From Anaerolineae bacterium (lineage in GTDB: Bacteria; Chloroflexota; Anaerolineae; Promineifilales; Promineifilaceae): DNA of 64,000 bases. Each line of letters starts with the position of its first letter. The first letter of the stretch is position 1. The notes under the pieces were generated by a model. The model saw only the letters and a list, made by a program, of their open reading frames with translations. It did no database searches and was not told the DNA's origin. The stretch is taken from the NCBI GenBank assembly GCA_019637635.1, contig JAHBVI010000022.1, positions 1 to 64,000 on the forward strand, given 5' to 3'. Positions 25,121-33,568 of this stretch are shown here, piece by piece. The translations under genes and the position numbers were made by a program.

Positions 25121-26083
25121 ATGATGAAAAGAATTGTGAAATGGATCGCTGTGAGTTTGGTTGTACTCCTGACGTTGCTGCTGGTGGGCAGTTTCATCAA
25201 CCACACCATACGTTCGGCGCAAGAAGAAACGCTTTATCCGCCGCCAGGCCAAATGGTCACCATCGGGGATCATAAGCTGCACGTCTACAGCGAAGGGGAG
25301 AGGTCAGTGGCGGCGCCATTGACGCTGGTTTTTCTGTCGGGCAGTGGCACCAGCGCGCCCACGCTGGATTTTAAGGCGCTTTACGGCCGTCTCTCTGACG
25401 AGTATCGCATTGCCGTTGTGGAGCGGGCCGGTTATGGCTGGAGCGAGATAGGCAACACACCCCGCGACACCGCTACCGTTCTGGCCGAAACGCGCCTGGC
25501 GTTGCAACTGGCGGGGGAAAGCCCACCCTACGTGTTGTTTCCACACTCGATGGCCGGGTTGGAGGCGCTTTATTGGGCCAACCTTTACCCTGAGGAGGTG
25601 GTGGCCATTGTGGGGCTGGACCCGGCCTTGCCGCAGACCTATGAAGTGATGTCACCGCCGCCCCAATTGATGCTTTCCACCATCACGTTTGCGGCACGCA
25701 CGGGGGTGATCCGATCTGGAGCGTCTGTGTGCCACGAGTTTGCCGCGGTTAGCGAGGGGCATTTAACGGCCGAAGAAACGGCCGCTTTCTGTTCCCTCTT
25801 TTACCGGCGTACCCTGACGCCCAACATGCTGGCCGAAATAAGGAATGAAACCAACCCGCAACTGGTAGCCGCCGAGGGGATACCGGACGTGCCCCTTTAT
25901 TTTTTCATTTCCAACGGTGAAGATATAGCCCTGGACAATTGGGGGGAGATATTGGCGGCTTATGCCGTGGCCGCCAAAGGCCAATATCTGGTGCTGGATG
26001 TGCCCCATTACCTGCACAACTATGCCCCCGACGTGATTGCCGCCGAAAGCAGGGCGTTTATCAAGCAGGTGGTTGGTGAGTGA
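25121..26083 (+). CDS. Membrane-anchored alpha/beta hydrolase
   Basis: From ATG 25121 (GAGGTA before it) this 320-residue protein has an N-terminal membrane segment (VSLVVLLTLLLVGSFI) and a hydrolase fold. VFLSGSGTSAPTLDFK is in the oxyanion position, PHSMAGLEALYWA holds the nucleophile Ser, and YLVLDVPHYLHNYAPDVI holds the late His. It is close to haloperoxidase/esterase-like hydrolases. It is likely to face the outside of the membrane. Substrate unknown. Confidence 0.8.
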   Translation: MMKRIVKWIAVSLVVLLTLLLVGSFINHTIRSAQEETLYPPPGQMVTIGDHKLHVYSEGERSVAAPLTLVFLSGSGTSAPTLDFKALYGRLSDEYRIAVVERAGYGWSEIGNTPRDTATVLAETRLALQLAGESPPYVLFPHSMAGLEALYWANLYPEEVVAIVGLDPALPQTYEVMSPPPQLMLSTITFAARTGVIRSGASVCHEFAAVSEGHLTAEETAAFCSLFYRRTLTPNMLAEIRNETNPQLVAAEGIPDVPLYFFISNGEDIALDNWGEILAAYAVAAKGQYLVLDVPHYLHNYAPDVIAAESRAFIKQVVGE

Positions 26084-26094
26084 GTGGGTACGGT

Positions 26095-26190
26095 GATCGG
26101 TAATCCGTTATCCGTTATCCGATTTCGGACATCGGACCACCTGCTCACCCTATCACCCCCTCACCTGCTCACCTGCTCACCTGCTCACCC
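26095..26190. repeat. Repeat-filled gap between convergent genes
   Basis: Contains GGTAATCCGTTATCC-type heptamers (about 26099-26121) and tandem CACCTGCT units (about 26140-26189). Confidence 0.6.
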
Positions 26191-26562
26191 CCGCCGCTCC
26201 TGCGCCCGCTTTTGGCCGCCGTGAATACCTTTGGCTTTTGTCACCGGCAGCACAAACAAAACGCCATTGTCAGCATCTTCCAGGTTGCCCAGGGTTTGCT
26301 CGGTAACTTCCAGGAGTTTGTCTACCATTTCCTCGCTGTCAACGACGGTAAAAATGGTACGATGGCGCTCTTCGGAGCGGCGGAAGAAGTCGGCCAGCGA
26401 AGGCATGGTGGGCATATTTTCGCGGATGCCGGATTTGCGGGCCTTTCCCAGGCCGGTGCTTTCCAGGATGGTGATGCCGCCCACACCTGACCCTTCCCAG
26501 GCATCAAGTACCGGGGGGCAGTCATCCAGATCATTGAGAACGAGCAGAATCATATAATGCAT
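26185..26562 (-). CDS. PII-like nitrogen-regulatory-fold protein
   Basis: A 125-residue protein of the PII/CutA fold, with MHYMILLVLNDLDDCPPVLD, then GITILESTGLGKARKSG and the C-terminal strand DNGVLFVLPVTKAKGI. The middle, FFRRSEERHRTIFTVVDSEEM, would correspond to the T-loop region. Such proteins often control a nearby transporter. Here the cation/proton antiporter is the upstream gene on the same strand, 6 bases away, so control of that antiporter is plausible. Confidence 0.75.
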   Translation of the reverse strand: MHYMILLVLNDLDDCPPVLDAWEGSGVGGITILESTGLGKARKSGIRENMPTMPSLADFFRRSEERHRTIFTVVDSEEMVDKLLEVTEQTLGNLEDADNGVLFVLPVTKAKGIHGGQKRAQERRG

Positions 26563-26568
26563 TGTGAA

Positions 26569-27789
26569 TCAAACTCCTTGGGCCGGTTGCTTTTGCACCT
26601 GCCCTTTGAAAGCATTACGCAGCATGGGCGGCGTTATCAGGGTGGCGATGATGACCATAAACACGATGATGGAAAAGGTGTTTTGGCTCAACACGCCTTG
26701 AGACACGGCAAAGGCGGCCACGATCAGCCCCACTTCGCCGCGTGACACCATGCCAATGCCCAATTGTAGAGACTCTCGGTTGCTGAATCCGCTCAGACGC
26801 CCACCCAGGCCGCAGCCGGCAATTTTGCTGAGGATGGCAACGATGGTGAGGGTGATGGCAAAAATCCAGAGGGACCCGCTGATCCCCAAAAGGTCAACAT
26901 TCAGGCCGATGTTTACAAAAAAGACAGGCACAAACAGGCCGTAGGCCAGGGCGGAAATACCATTGACCAGTTCGGAGCGGAAGGGCGTCCGCCCCAACAT
27001 CAGCCCCACCAGGAAAGCGCCGGTAATGCCGGCCACGCCGCCAAGCGCCTCTGAGGCCCAGGCGTAGAGGAAACACAACACCAGGGCGAAGGCGATGAGT
27101 CCCTGGAAAATCTCCAGCCGGTTGACCCAGCGGGTGAGGCGGGGGATGAGCAGGTAGCCGAGGACGGTGGCGCCGCCGAGAAAAGCGACCATGCGGAAGA
27201 TGACCATGCCGACGGAGTCGCGGCCGCTGCTGGCGCCGATGAAGAGCGCCGAGGCGACGGAGAGCAGGAGGATGCCCAGGATGTCATCAAACACGGCCGC
27301 GCCCAACAGGGCAATGCCCACCCGGCTGCGCAAGACGCCCAACTCCATCAGTGTTTGCGCCGAGATGCTGACGCTGGTGGCAGAGAGGGCGATGCCCACA
27401 AAGAGAGCTTCGGCGGAACTCAGGCCAAAGAGCACAGCCGTGCCATACCCCAGTATCACCGGCACAAACACGCCCATGGTCCCGGTGACGGCCGATACTT
27501 TGCCGGACTTGAGCAAATCGGACAGGTGCAGTTCCAGCCCGGCGAGCATCATCAGCACCAGCACCCCCAACTCGGCAAATTCGGCCACGGTGATACTGAG
27601 CATTTCTGAGTCATTGAAAGCGGGCAGAGTGTGGAAGATGTTAAGCAGGGTGGGGCCAAGAATAATGCCCGCCATTAGTTCACCCAAGACTGAAGGTTGA
27701 CCCAGCCTCATGCTCAGATAACCACACGCTTTGGCGGCGATGACGATGAGGGCCAGCGCCAGTAATAAATCTAATAACTCATGCGACAT
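26569..27789 (-). CDS. CPA2-type cation/proton antiporter
   Basis: A 406-residue membrane protein with 12-13 hydrophobic segments. Diagnostic stretches are GELMAGIILGPTLLNIF near residue 35, FAELGVLVLMMLAGLELHL, ALSATSVSISAQTLMELG, and GMVSRGEVGLIVAAFAVSQG. These are typical of KefB/GerN/NapA-like exchangers (Na+ or K+ for H+). The TSVS.S in place of an ND pair suggests electroneutral transport. There is no C-terminal TrkA domain. It is likely to be co-transcribed with the PII-like gene. Confidence 0.9.
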   Translation of the reverse strand: MSHELLDLLLALALIVIAAKACGYLSMRLGQPSVLGELMAGIILGPTLLNIFHTLPAFNDSEMLSITVAEFAELGVLVLMMLAGLELHLSDLLKSGKVSAVTGTMGVFVPVILGYGTAVLFGLSSAEALFVGIALSATSVSISAQTLMELGVLRSRVGIALLGAAVFDDILGILLLSVASALFIGASSGRDSVGMVIFRMVAFLGGATVLGYLLIPRLTRWVNRLEIFQGLIAFALVLCFLYAWASEALGGVAGITGAFLVGLMLGRTPFRSELVNGISALAYGLFVPVFFVNIGLNVDLLGISGSLWIFAITLTIVAILSKIAGCGLGGRLSGFSNRESLQLGIGMVSRGEVGLIVAAFAVSQGVLSQNTFSIIVFMVIIATLITPPMLRNAFKGQVQKQPAQGV

Positions 27790-27818
27790 TGATTGGTTCC
27801 TGGTAACAAATTTGTCGC

Positions 27819-27869
27819 TCGTAGTAGGCGATTTATCGCCCTTTGCAGGCGATAAATCGCCTACTACGA
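27819..27869. repeat. Perfect 22-bp inverted repeat
   Basis: TCGTAGTAGGCGATTTATCG-CC (27819-27840) and its exact reverse complement (27848-27869) flank 7 bases. It lies between the antiporter and the AcnX gene, both on the minus strand, 6 bases downstream of the AcnX stop. It can act as a terminator or be a dispersed palindromic element. Confidence 0.85.
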
Positions 27870-27874
27870 ACGTT

Positions 27875-29653
27875 TTATTCTTTGCGGCGTGTCAGGACGC
27901 GGATGGTGACGTACTCTCCCTGGCGGTTGAGTTCGACGGTATCGCCGTCGTTGATGTGGGCGATGACATCAGCGTCAAAGTCGTAGGCGTAGGGGATGCC
28001 TTCCAGCGAACAGGCGGGGGCGCTTTGCTGGTCAATTTCGGTGTTGACGATGGCCAGGGGAGCGTGGCCCCGGTAAAACAGTTCCAGCAGCACGTAAGGG
28101 GCGACGGTGGAGCCGCTGCCTTTGGGGAAGATGGCAATTTTGTGGGCCAGACTACGGCCGTTTGCCGGATGCCCATCCTCTTCAATCACCCCCGTCTCCC
28201 GATTGACAAAGCCCAGCAACGTAATCGGCGTATCCGTCACAAACGCCTCGCCCTGGACGGTGAACGCCTGTTGAGAAGGTAGTCCATTCCCGGTGGCCTG
28301 GAATGAGCCGGTGAGCGGTGAGCGGTGAGCAGGTGATGGGGTGGGCGCTGGGGACAGCGCGGGGAGAGCAGGTGAGGGGGTGAGGGGGTGATCACCAATC
28401 TCCCAATCTCCAATCTCCAATCTCCCAATCTCTATTTCCCCTAAGGCTACAGCCACACAATCGGCCAGGCGCATCACGGCCGTCGGCACGCCATTTAGCC
28501 CGGACTTGATGTAATGTTCCGCTTTCATGGAGTTGGTGAGGACGGATTGTACCCAGGCGGGGTCGTAGGGCACCACTTCCGGGCAGGTGTTTTCCAGCAG
28601 CAGCGCGCCCGCGTTGATGATGATGTCGGCCAGTCCCAGTTTTTGGGCAATGGCTTTGTTGGCCGAGGAGGTGAAGACCCACAGCGGTGGCGCATCGGGC
28701 GGCAACTGTTGCCCCTTGAGCAGTTCGGCGACGGTGCGCAGTTCCCCCACCGACGCCTGCGGGCAGCCAATGGCGATGAGGGAGGGGGTGTGCGACGGCC
28801 GTAGCTTTGCATACCGCTCCGCCAATTCCGCCTCTCCAAAAACCAGTTGTGCCTGAAAATTGCCGTCAGGAACACGGCCGTGCCCATCAATGTAAAGCAG
28901 TGGACTGCCATAGTTGGCAGCAGCGGCCGTCAGCGCCTTCTTTTGTTCGTGGTTTAGTTCCGCGGGCAGCCCTTTGATGAAGGGGATAGGGCCGTAGGGT
29001 GTTTTCCAGGTGGGTGTGCGCTGTTTGCCAATCCAGTCGCCCAAAATGGAAAAGTCGGTGGGGTCGCTCAATGGCACGGTGACAATCACTTCCAGGTTGG
29101 GGCGGCGGGCGGCTTCATCCAGCAGGCCGTAGCGGGGGGTGTAACCCGTCAGGGCGCAGGCCAGCGCCGACAGCCCCGATTCCCGGTTGGTGAGCAGCCC
29201 GGTGTAGGAGTTGCCAAAACAGATGGCGTTGGACTCCGCCCAGGCCGCCGGGCCGCTGACCACTACGCCCTCCCATTCGTAGGGAATGCAGGATTGGGTG
29301 GGGCGCACACCCAGGCGGGTGTAAGCAGCCACAATTTCCTGGTTGTGTTCACGGAAGTGGGGGGCGGTGATGCGCATGGCCTCAAACTGGTTTTCGTCAC
29401 AACCGGCGGCGTTGAGGGTGGTGGGCACGGCCACGCGAGCCTGCGGGTCTTGGGCCAGTTTGGCCAGGAATTGGCGCAGCCCCAACCCACCCGTCAGCGG
29501 CGAGACGCCGGAGAGGTGGGCGCTCTGGATGGGGATTAGTTCGCTGGCATTGGCGGCGGCAGCCATATCCAGCAGCAGCCGCATGGCCATTTGCGCGGCC
29601 ACGCCGCGTTTGCCATCGAGCATGGCCTGTTGGTCAGAAGTCAGTTTTATCAT
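27875..29653 (-). CDS. AcnX-family dehydratase, large and small subunits fused (phosphomevalonate dehydratase-like)
   Basis: ATG 29653 gives 592 residues. The large domain (1-400) has the three iron-sulphur cysteines: SCIPYEWEGV, IGCPQASVGEL and LENTCPEVVPYD. The small domain (about 455-592) has the swivelling fold with GFVNRETGVIEEDGHPANG and IFPKGSGSTVAPYVLLEL, including the catalytic-type Ser. In archaea this family makes anhydromevalonate 5-phosphate; other AcnX enzymes dehydrate cis-3-hydroxyproline. The nearby UbiD gene favours the first. Residues about 404-448 are a linker encoded by gap-type repeats. Confidence 0.8.
   Translation of the reverse strand: MIKLTSDQQAMLDGKRGVAAQMAMRLLLDMAAAANASELIPIQSAHLSGVSPLTGGLGLRQFLAKLAQDPQARVAVPTTLNAAGCDENQFEAMRITAPHFREHNQEIVAAYTRLGVRPTQSCIPYEWEGVVVSGPAAWAESNAICFGNSYTGLLTNRESGLSALACALTGYTPRYGLLDEAARRPNLEVIVTVPLSDPTDFSILGDWIGKQRTPTWKTPYGPIPFIKGLPAELNHEQKKALTAAAANYGSPLLYIDGHGRVPDGNFQAQLVFGEAELAERYAKLRPSHTPSLIAIGCPQASVGELRTVAELLKGQQLPPDAPPLWVFTSSANKAIAQKLGLADIIINAGALLLENTCPEVVPYDPAWVQSVLTNSMKAEHYIKSGLNGVPTAVMRLADCVAVALGEIEIGRLEIGDWEIGDHPLTPSPALPALSPAPTPSPAHRSPLTGSFQATGNGLPSQQAFTVQGEAFVTDTPITLLGFVNRETGVIEEDGHPANGRSLAHKIAIFPKGSGSTVAPYVLLELFYRGHAPLAIVNTEIDQQSAPACSLEGIPYAYDFDADVIAHINDGDTVELNRQGEYVTIRVLTRRKE
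28312..28434. repeat. Gap-type heptamer repeats inside the AcnX gene
   Basis: AATCTCC/CAATCTC heptamers (28394-28434), followed by GGTGAGC-type units (about 28312-28393), read in frame as EIGRLEIGDWEIG and a Pro/Ser-rich stretch. The same units fill non-coding gaps elsewhere in this window. Confidence 0.85.
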
Positions 29654-29718
29654 AACAATCAATCCCAAAACGCGCCGCAGCATCCCGATCACCGATTACC
29701 GATTACGGATTACGGCCG

Positions 29719-30744
29719 TTACTCCTTTTTCGACGGTGGAATGGGCCGGAAGCCAGTATCAGATGTCATCCATGACTTGTGGGAAACGATGGTTGGCTCT
29801 TCCTGGGCTGTGGGCGCGTAAGGTTTTTTCCCTTCTTGAAAATGTAAAAACTCGCGCTGTGTGGGGTAAGCGAAATCAATGTCCTCATGCAGCCGGAAGG
29901 CGCGTAAGACCGCCTCCCATATGTCGTTTTCGCTGCCCCGTTTGCGGCGCGGGTCTACCAGATAGCGCATGGTCAACACCACGCCGCTGTCGGCGACACG
30001 AGTATAAATGATTGGCGCTAAACTGCCATAGGAAATAACAAAGCGGTCAGGGCGTTTTTCATACTGGCGGATGCCTTCGGTGATGTCGGGCGCCAACTCC
30101 TGGATGATGTTGGTCAGGATGGCTTTGGCTTTTTCCCAATCACTTTCAAACGTGACCATTACCGGAATTTCGTTCCAGATGAACGGATAGCCCTGGTGGG
30201 TGTTTACCAGGGGCGTCTTGAATACCATGCCATTGGGGATGTGGATGATGCGGCCCGTACTTTGTTCAGCTTCAATGCGTTTGCCCACTTCCAGAAGGCT
30301 AAAGGCAAAGACGCGAATGTCAATCACATCCCCCATGATGTCATCAATTTCGATGCGGTCGCCGACGGCAAACGGCCGTCGCCAGACAATAAACACCCAA
30401 CCGGCAACGGACATGATCGGGTCTTGCAGGGCGATGGCAATACCGGCGGAAACCAGCCCCAGGTAGGTGACCAGCGTATCCACGCCCGCCAGCCAGATGC
30501 GCCCCACCAGGATGATGCCGAGGATGACGGTGACATATTGCACCACCTTGCGCCAGTTGTAGAGCATGCGCGGGTTTTTACCGAACTGGCGGTGAACCAG
30601 CCGGTAGCCAATGCCCCGCAGCGCCCACAGGATGAGCAGGATGATAAGGGTCTGGATGATACGCGCCAGCAGTTCCACCCCCACGTTGAGGTTGAAATAC
30701 TCTTGCAAGAGGTCGCGCACGGCCGTTAAGAATGATTCCAACAT
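29719..30744 (-). CDS. Small-conductance mechanosensitive channel (MscS family)
   Basis: A 341-residue channel with three or four membrane helices in the first 125 residues. The pore helix is VSAGIAIALQDPIMSVAGWVF; the beta domain has RRPFAVGDRIEIDDIMGDVI and HIPNGMVFKTPLVNTHQGYP. It opens on membrane tension to release solutes after osmotic downshift. The C-terminus is unusual in ending with a Pro/Thr-rich tail. It lies upstream of the AcnX gene on the same strand, with a repeat-containing gap of 65 bases. Confidence 0.9.
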   Translation of the reverse strand: MLESFLTAVRDLLQEYFNLNVGVELLARIIQTLIILLILWALRGIGYRLVHRQFGKNPRMLYNWRKVVQYVTVILGIILVGRIWLAGVDTLVTYLGLVSAGIAIALQDPIMSVAGWVFIVWRRPFAVGDRIEIDDIMGDVIDIRVFAFSLLEVGKRIEAEQSTGRIIHIPNGMVFKTPLVNTHQGYPFIWNEIPVMVTFESDWEKAKAILTNIIQELAPDITEGIRQYEKRPDRFVISYGSLAPIIYTRVADSGVVLTMRYLVDPRRKRGSENDIWEAVLRAFRLHEDIDFAYPTQREFLHFQEGKKPYAPTAQEEPTIVSHKSWMTSDTGFRPIPPSKKE

Positions 30745-30826
30745 GGCGTGAGTTTACATCAGACCAGGGACGCAGGCACAAATTTTGGCTGGTAGTTTAC
30801 GAGGGGTAATACGAACGGCCGTGACC

Positions 30827-30901
30827 TCAAAGTGCGGCAGTGGCAGCAAAACGGCCGGCATTGTCTTCTATCAGTTGAATGGTTTCAATTGTGACTGACA
30901 T
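30827..30901 (-). CDS. Possible 24-residue peptide or gene remnant
   Basis: AGGAGATTGTC precedes an ATG at 30901 that opens a 24-codon frame (MSVTIETIQLIEDN, GRFAATAAL) ending at 30827. It has a good ribosome site and ends beside an ACGGCCGT. It may be the truncated start of a lost antitoxin-like gene. The rest of the 30745-30956 gap shows nothing. Confidence 0.25.
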   Translation of the reverse strand: MSVTIETIQLIEDNAGRFAATAAL

Positions 30902-30956
30902 GACAATCTCCTCTACTATCATCTCTGGCGCATTATAGCACCTGATATTTGTTTTG

Positions 30957-31289
30957 TTAGCTAGTCTGGGCAATAGTGGCGTATTGGTTCTGATCCAGCA
31001 CTTTTACTTCTCGCTCGATTTGATCGCCGTAATCATTTTGCGCCACTTCCAGATCGTACCGGGCTTGCAGACGCAGCCACACGTCCGGGCTGGTGCCAAA
31101 ATAACGCGCTAACCGCATGGCGGTATCGGCCGTAATGGAGCGTTTCCCGTTTACAATTTGGTTGATGCGCAAAGCAGGGACGCCAATATCTTTGGCAACC
31201 CGATATTGGCTGAGACCTAAAGGTTTCATAAAATCTTCGGCTAAAACCTCGCCCGGATGTACCGGTAATAACTTATCTTCCATCGCCAA
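30957..31289 (-). CDS. higA: HigA-type antitoxin (HTH)
   Basis: A 110-residue XRE-family helix-turn-helix antitoxin: HPGEVLAEDFMKPLGLSQYR, VAKDIGVPALRINQIVNGKR, TADTAMRLARYFGTSPDVWL. These are the family hallmarks. It neutralises the HigB ribonuclease and represses the operon. It lies 7 bases downstream of higB, the toxin-first order that is characteristic of higBA. Confidence 0.92.
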   Translation of the reverse strand: MAMEDKLLPVHPGEVLAEDFMKPLGLSQYRVAKDIGVPALRINQIVNGKRSITADTAMRLARYFGTSPDVWLRLQARYDLEVAQNDYGDQIEREVKVLDQNQYATIAQTS

Positions 31290-31296
31290 TCACCTC

Positions 31297-31581
31297 TTAC
31301 GAATGGTAATCCACAATTTCCACATCAAGAGCACGGCCGTTTTCCCACCGGAAGCAGATACGCCATTGATCGTTGATCCGAATGCTGTACTGCCCTTCAC
31401 GTTTACCGTGCAATTTTTCTAGTCTATTGCCCGGAGGAGCGAGTAAGTCTCGTAAATCTTCCGCGTCCTGTAAATAGAGCAACTTGCGGCGGGCTGTTTG
31501 CTGGATGTTATGAGGCAGCTTTCTGGAAATCTGCGCGTGGAAAATCCGTTCCGTTTCTCGTGAGGCAAACGACTCTATCAC
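31297..31581 (-). CDS. higB: HigB/RelE-type toxin
   Basis: A 94-residue ribosome-dependent mRNA endonuclease-like protein. Visible hallmarks are ARRKLLYLQDAEDLRDLLAP, RLEKLHGKREGQYSIRINDQ and WRICFRWENGRALDVEIVDY. Length is standard. The ATG at 31581 has no strong ribosome site visible; TATCGC-like AT-rich sequence is upstream. It forms the operon with higA. Confidence 0.92.
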   Translation of the reverse strand: MIESFASRETERIFHAQISRKLPHNIQQTARRKLLYLQDAEDLRDLLAPPGNRLEKLHGKREGQYSIRINDQWRICFRWENGRALDVEIVDYHS

Positions 31582-31661
31582 AGCACGATATTATCATTTG
31601 GCGATACTAGCGACAAGAGTCAAACCAAAAGTCATTGACCTTCAATCAGATAGAGCAGCTA

Positions 31662-32978
31662 TCACCTGATTCCATACTCTTGCAAATCCACACGGCCGTA
31701 CTCTCCCCGGACATATTTGCTTTTATCCACACCCCAGGGGATGGTGCAGTCAAAGCCCGCTTTGGCGGTGCGGCTTTTCTGGCCGGGCGCGTGAATACCG
31801 GAGGGGTCGAGGGAACTGCCGGGCTGGTTTTCCAGGATGATCAGGTCGCGGTCGGCCTGGAAGCGGGTGGCCATGGCCCATTCCACCTGCGCCGGGTCGT
31901 AAATGTCCACGTCCGTGTCCACCACCCAGACGTGTTTCAGCGAACCGTGCCCTTTGAAGGCGGCTTGAATGGCCCTCCTTCCATCCTCCTCCCCCTGCTT
32001 CGCAATTTGCACCACCGCGTGCAGCCAGCTTGTGCCGCCAGGTGTAATCACCACGTCGGTACATTTTGCCACCTGGTTCACCTCGTTAAAAATCGTCGGC
32101 TCTTTGGGCATGCCCATCAGGATTTTGTGTTCCAGGCCGCCGGGCAGCAGGGCGTGGAAGATGGGGTCGCGGCGGTGGGTGATCAGGTCAATCTCAATCA
32201 CCGGCTGGTCACGCACAATGTCCATCGTCTCCGTCAAATCCATAAACGGCCCTTCGCTGGTGGTACGCCGGGTGATGCGCCCTTCCAACACAATCTCGGC
32301 GTGGGCGGGTACCGCCAGGTCGTTGGTCAGGCATTTCACCAGCGGCGTGGGCGCCAGGGCGTTAGCCACCGCCAGTTCGTCCACCTCCGGTGGCGGCCCC
32401 ATGGAAGCGGCCAGATGCACCGCCTGGGAGACGCCGATGCAAATGGCCACGGGCAAATCCCCTTCCACCTTTTGCAAGGCATTGTACGTCCCCCGGTTTT
32501 CAATGATGCGGGCGGCAAAATGTTTGTCATCTAGCAAGAGAAGGCGGTGGTAGCACATGTTACGGCCGTACTCCGCATCATTGACTATCACCACATTACT
32601 GGCAATATACCGCCCCGCATCTTCTGGCAGATGCAGCAAAATGGGCAGGTCGCGCAAATCAAACTGCTCTAAGACCACCTCCTGGCAGGGGGCCGTTTCC
32701 ACCATCTCCGGCGCAACCGGGTGCGCTACGGCATTCGCCAGATGATCCAACAAATGGGGCAGTTCTACGCCCAAATCCATACAAAAGTAACGCCGGTCCG
32801 AACAGGGGCCGGCAATGACGCGCCAGCCCGGATGCCCCTTGATGTGATTAAACAGGACCGGCCGCCCTTCCAGCGCATGGGCCACGTTGGCCAGTTCATA
32901 GGTGGTATCAACGGGGGTATCAATGGTGATCAGGTCGCCGGTCACGGCCGTTTGCTCTATAAATTTTCTCAGACTCAT
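31662..32978 (-). CDS. UbiD-family decarboxylase (anhydromevalonate-phosphate decarboxylase-like)
   Basis: ATG 32978 with AAGGAAT upstream gives 438 residues. UbiD hallmarks are GVELPHLLDHLANAV, RYIASNVVIVND, TSEGPFMDL and IDLITHRRDPIFHALLPG. These enzymes need prenylated FMN made by UbiX. They decarboxylate unsaturated acids. UbiD proteins in archaea decarboxylate anhydromevalonate phosphate to isopentenyl phosphate. The AcnX gene lies 2 kb away on the same strand, so the pair could provide the two signature steps of that pathway. A general aromatic-acid decarboxylase is the alternative. Confidence 0.8.
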   Translation of the reverse strand: MSLRKFIEQTAVTGDLITIDTPVDTTYELANVAHALEGRPVLFNHIKGHPGWRVIAGPCSDRRYFCMDLGVELPHLLDHLANAVAHPVAPEMVETAPCQEVVLEQFDLRDLPILLHLPEDAGRYIASNVVIVNDAEYGRNMCYHRLLLLDDKHFAARIIENRGTYNALQKVEGDLPVAICIGVSQAVHLAASMGPPPEVDELAVANALAPTPLVKCLTNDLAVPAHAEIVLEGRITRRTTSEGPFMDLTETMDIVRDQPVIEIDLITHRRDPIFHALLPGGLEHKILMGMPKEPTIFNEVNQVAKCTDVVITPGGTSWLHAVVQIAKQGEEDGRRAIQAAFKGHGSLKHVWVVDTDVDIYDPAQVEWAMATRFQADRDLIILENQPGSSLDPSGIHAPGQKSRTAKAGFDCTIPWGVDKSKYVRGEYGRVDLQEYGIR

Positions 32979-33094
32979 GGTTATTCCTTCAAGATATTGG
33001 ATCATGTGCCCAATATCGCCATATCTATTTTTACCAGATGACGGCCGTTTGCAAAAAGATTCAACATACATACCTCCAAATGCGTTGTGAATGT

Positions 33095-33142
33095 GGAGGC
33101 GAGGCTTTAGCCGATGCGTGGTTCGCCTAAAGGCTCTCCTCC
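33095..33142. repeat. Imperfect 18-bp hairpin element
   Basis: GGAGGCGAGGCTTTAGCC (33095-33112) pairs with GCCTAAAGGCTCTCCTCC (33125-33142), 15 of 18 positions. It lies between divergent genes. The rest of 32979-33232 shows no gene. Confidence 0.6.
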
Positions 33143-33232
33143 GACTGCTAACATTTGAGATGGGGACACTATAGACAGGCTTTTCTCATTATCGTAAAAT
33201 CTGATTGTGCGAATATGCGATTTCAGGAGAAT

Positions 33233-33568
33233 ATGATGATGGACTATGAAGTGAAAACCTACAGTGTGCGCCTGCGGGAACGCGGGCAGCTTACCTTGCC
33301 CCAGCCCGTGCGCGAAAGCCTGGCCGAGGACGCAGGTAATCTGGATTGGATGACCCTGGTACAAATTGAGGACATGCTCATTTTGACACCTAAAAAATTG
33401 TATGTTACGGAACTGGCAAAACAGATTTCCACCGAAATGGAACGTACAGGGGTGACATTAGCCGATTTGCTTGAAGGGTTGGCCGAAGAACGTGAAACAA
33501 TCTGGCGTGAACGCCTGGTGGGTGCAGGTGCAGCGGATGAACGTCTGGCGGAAACGGCAGGGGAATGA
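33233..33568 (+). CDS. AbrB-like antitoxin
   Basis: ATG 33233, after CAGGAGAA, gives 111 residues. The N-terminal part (YSVRLRERGQLTLPQPVRES, then DWMTLVQIEDMLILTPKK) has the swapped-hairpin AbrB/SpoVT pattern, a DNA-binding fold common in antitoxins. The C-terminal helix would block the PIN toxin. Its stop overlaps the toxin ATG (ATGA). Confidence 0.8.
   Translation: MMMDYEVKTYSVRLRERGQLTLPQPVRESLAEDAGNLDWMTLVQIEDMLILTPKKLYVTELAKQISTEMERTGVTLADLLEGLAEERETIWRERLVGAGAADERLAETAGE

Noticed and set aside
24986-25121. Longer N-terminus for the alpha/beta hydrolase
   Set aside because: It overlaps the DUF3267-like gene; the ATG at 25121 has a ribosome site and is followed directly by the membrane helix.
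27819-27869. Small insertion sequence or MITE
   Set aside because: The element has only 22-bp arms with a 7-base centre, no target duplication seen and no transposase. No transposase gene was found anywhere in the window.
27875-29653. Aconitase or isopropylmalate dehydratase
   Set aside because: The cysteine pattern and the swivelling-domain motif match AcnX and not the standard aconitase CxxC arrangement.
32979-33071. N-terminal extension of the UbiD protein
   Set aside because: The extra residues are unlike UbiD and the ATG at 32978 has AAGGAAT upstream.
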